Below, piece after piece: positions 62,639 to 64,000 of a stretch of DNA of 64,000 nt (the stretch's first letter is position 1; each line of letters starts with the position of its first letter). The notes beneath the pieces were generated by a model, which saw nothing but the letters and a program-made list of their open reading frames with translations, was not told the origin of the DNA and made no database searches. The translations under genes and the position numbers were made by a program. This stretch comes from Adiantum capillus-veneris (Eukaryota > Streptophyta > Polypodiopsida > Polypodiales > Pteridaceae): NCBI GenBank assembly GCA_014529385.2, contig CM043963.1, positions 101,615,912 to 101,679,911 of the forward strand, written 5' to 3'.

Positions 62639-63065
62639 TCTTAACATCGTAGGAAACTATCCCAAGAGACCTTAAAGATCTAGTCGACATGAGTTGAACT
62701 CAAGACCTATTATTCATGAGGGAAATGGCATAACCAATCTATCACACTTCGATGATAGAAAAGTTATACCATTTTTCTCTTTTTTTTAATTGGCGTGCAC
62801 ACACACCCATACACACACACACCTGAGAAGAAGAGAGTTTAATTTAACGTCGTAGGAAACTAATTAAAAAGACCTAAAGATCTAGCCGAGGAGGAGTTGA
62901 AATCAAGATCTGTTATTCAAGAGGGAAATGGCATAACCAATCTACCACACTTGGGTGATAGAAAGGTTATACCATTTTTCTCTTTTTATTGGCACACACA
63001 CACACACACATACAAGAAGAAGAGAGTTTTAACATCGTAGGAAACTATCCCAAAAGACGTTAAAG
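62639..63065 (-). repeat. Tandem tRNA-derived SINE-like units (two full, one partial)
   Basis: cttaacatcgtaggaaacta recurs at about 62639, 62840 and 63026. Read on the minus strand each full unit has a box-A-like tggtagattggttatgcc (62930-62947 in the second, 62727-62744 in the first). About 30 nt later comes a box-B-like gagttcaactc (62691-62701 in the first). Units are joined by CA tracts and gaagaagagag. Pol III activity is inferred from box order only. Confidence 0.55.
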
Positions 63066-63540
63066 ATTAGGTTAGATGTAGACTTACATTAAATTAGATT
63101 TAGGTTTATTTTTAGTTAGATTTATGTTTGATTAGATTTAGGTTTATTTATGTTAGATTTAGATTTACGCTATATTAGATTAGATTTAGATTTATTCAAA
63201 TTTATTTACGTTAGATTTAGATTCGGTTTATTTTATTTACGAGAGAGGTAAGGGGAGAAAACAAAGAGATAAATTAAAGACATTATGTTAAAATTTAAAT
63301 TAGATTAGGCTAGATTACATTTAGATTTATTTTTATGTTGAGTTTAAGATTAGGTTAGATTTAGATTTACGTTAGATTAGATTTAGGTTTATTTATGTTA
63401 GATTAGATTAGATTTAGGTTTCTTTTGAGTTAGATTTACGTTAGATTAGATTAGATTTAGGTTTATTTTGAGTTTAAGACCAAATTAGATCTAGATTTAT
63501 GTTCGATGGACTAGATTTTTTTAGATTTAGGTTAGATATT
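63066..63540. repeat. Degenerate TTAGATTTAGGTTTAT repeat field
   Basis: More than twenty ttagattta/gatttaggttta variants over 475 bp, without fixed period. It resembles but does not contain the plant telomere unit TTTAGGG. Confidence 0.85.
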
Positions 63541-64000
63541 AGTGCATGTCAATGAAGGTGCGCTCATGATGTTAAGCATTGTATGAAAAACACTTGCTCA
63601 TATGAAAAACACAGAAAAAGACTCCATTTTCCTACATGAGAAAATTTCCTGCACTCGTAGCCTCGACAGTCCATGCGGACTGGCAATTCCACCTGCATGT
63701 TCGACTGCTGCTACCATACAATAAGCCATCATGATCAGCCAATGGAAGAGAAAATTCAGCCTACACAAAAATTAGTGATGCAAGATGACGATTCCAAGGG
63801 TCAGACACACACACACACACACACACTACACACCCCGTCAAATCTAGAGTAAGAATTAAGTACTTTGAGTAGGCATCAACTACATTGTAAAGCAGGCATC
63901 AGCTACATTGCAAGAATGGCATACCTGCATGCTACAGACAAAGATCTATTGTGAAAAGATGTTAAGATGTTGTGAAATGCTACAGCTAGAGAAGAGGCAA
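63541..64000. other. No gene seen
   Basis: Unique-looking sequence with one CA tract (63804-63826) and a short duplication (catcaactacattg, catcagctacattg near 63875-63915). Confidence 0.6.

Noticed and set aside
62051-62690. Long minus-strand ORFs of 177-198 codons
   Set aside because: Repeat translations of GA/CA tracts and the 80-bp minisatellite.
63066-63540. True telomere repeat
   Set aside because: No TTTAGGG unit is present and there is no fixed seven-base period.

Overview
The window looks like nuclear DNA of a land plant made almost entirely of repeats. I found no confident host protein-coding gene, no tRNA or rRNA gene and no CRISPR array. The evidence for a plant is the set of element families: Ty1/copia, Ty3/gypsy chromovirus, a second gypsy-like element with a TGGCGCC-type primer site, CACTA (En/Spm) transposons with both plant CACTA genes, a LINE and tRNA-derived SINE-like units. 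The extreme load of CT/GA, CA/GT and TA microsatellites and the thick nesting of elements would suit a large, repeat-rich genome such as a fern's, but the lineage is only a guess.

Layout. 1-5.4 kb: low-complexity DNA with no recognisable gene. 5.4-9.6 kb: a decayed CACTA element on the + strand (CACTA-1). It carries a transposase pseudogene and a second CACTA gene and ends at 9616 inside a Ty1/copia reverse-transcriptase remnant (9620-10972). 11-13.85 kb: unannotated DNA with a direct repeat and a 118-bp-arm palindrome. 13854-26127: a complete LTR element (E1) with 1.56/1.60-kb LTRs. It encodes a Gag and a membrane-segment ORF but no visible polymerase. It is interrupted at 16239-21460 by a young Ty1/copia element (E2; LTRs differ at 2 of 322 positions, TSD ctggg). 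26.6-36.5 kb: a degenerate Ty3/gypsy chromovirus (E3). Its 3' LTR is interrupted by a 1.74-kb minus-strand non-autonomous LTR element (E4; TSD ctttg).

36.5-49.7 kb: remains of a minus-strand gypsy-like element (E7). Its LTR is split by a second CACTA element (CACTA-2, 43689-49331, TSD act), which is of the same family as CACTA-1. 49.7-60.2 kb: retroelement scraps, an inverted-repeat element, unrecognised minus-strand ORFs, long homopolymers and a 1.4-kb pyrimidine-rich microsatellite block. 60.2-61.9 kb: a LINE remnant cut by a third CACTA terminus at 61885. 62-64 kb: an 80-bp minisatellite, tandem SINE-like units and a TTTAGGTT-like repeat field.

How the pieces relate. The nesting gives a relative history: E2 is younger than E1; E4 is younger than E3; CACTA-2 is younger than the E7 LTR; CACTA-1 is younger than its copia target; and CACTA-3 is younger than the LINE. 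CACTA-1 and CACTA-2 can be compared gene by gene. They share two genes and exon borders, but an 85-nt intron in CACTA-1 is absent from CACTA-2. The most unusual candidate is E1, which pairs a Gag with a separate ORF containing a hydrophobic membrane-like segment in the position of env and has no pol.
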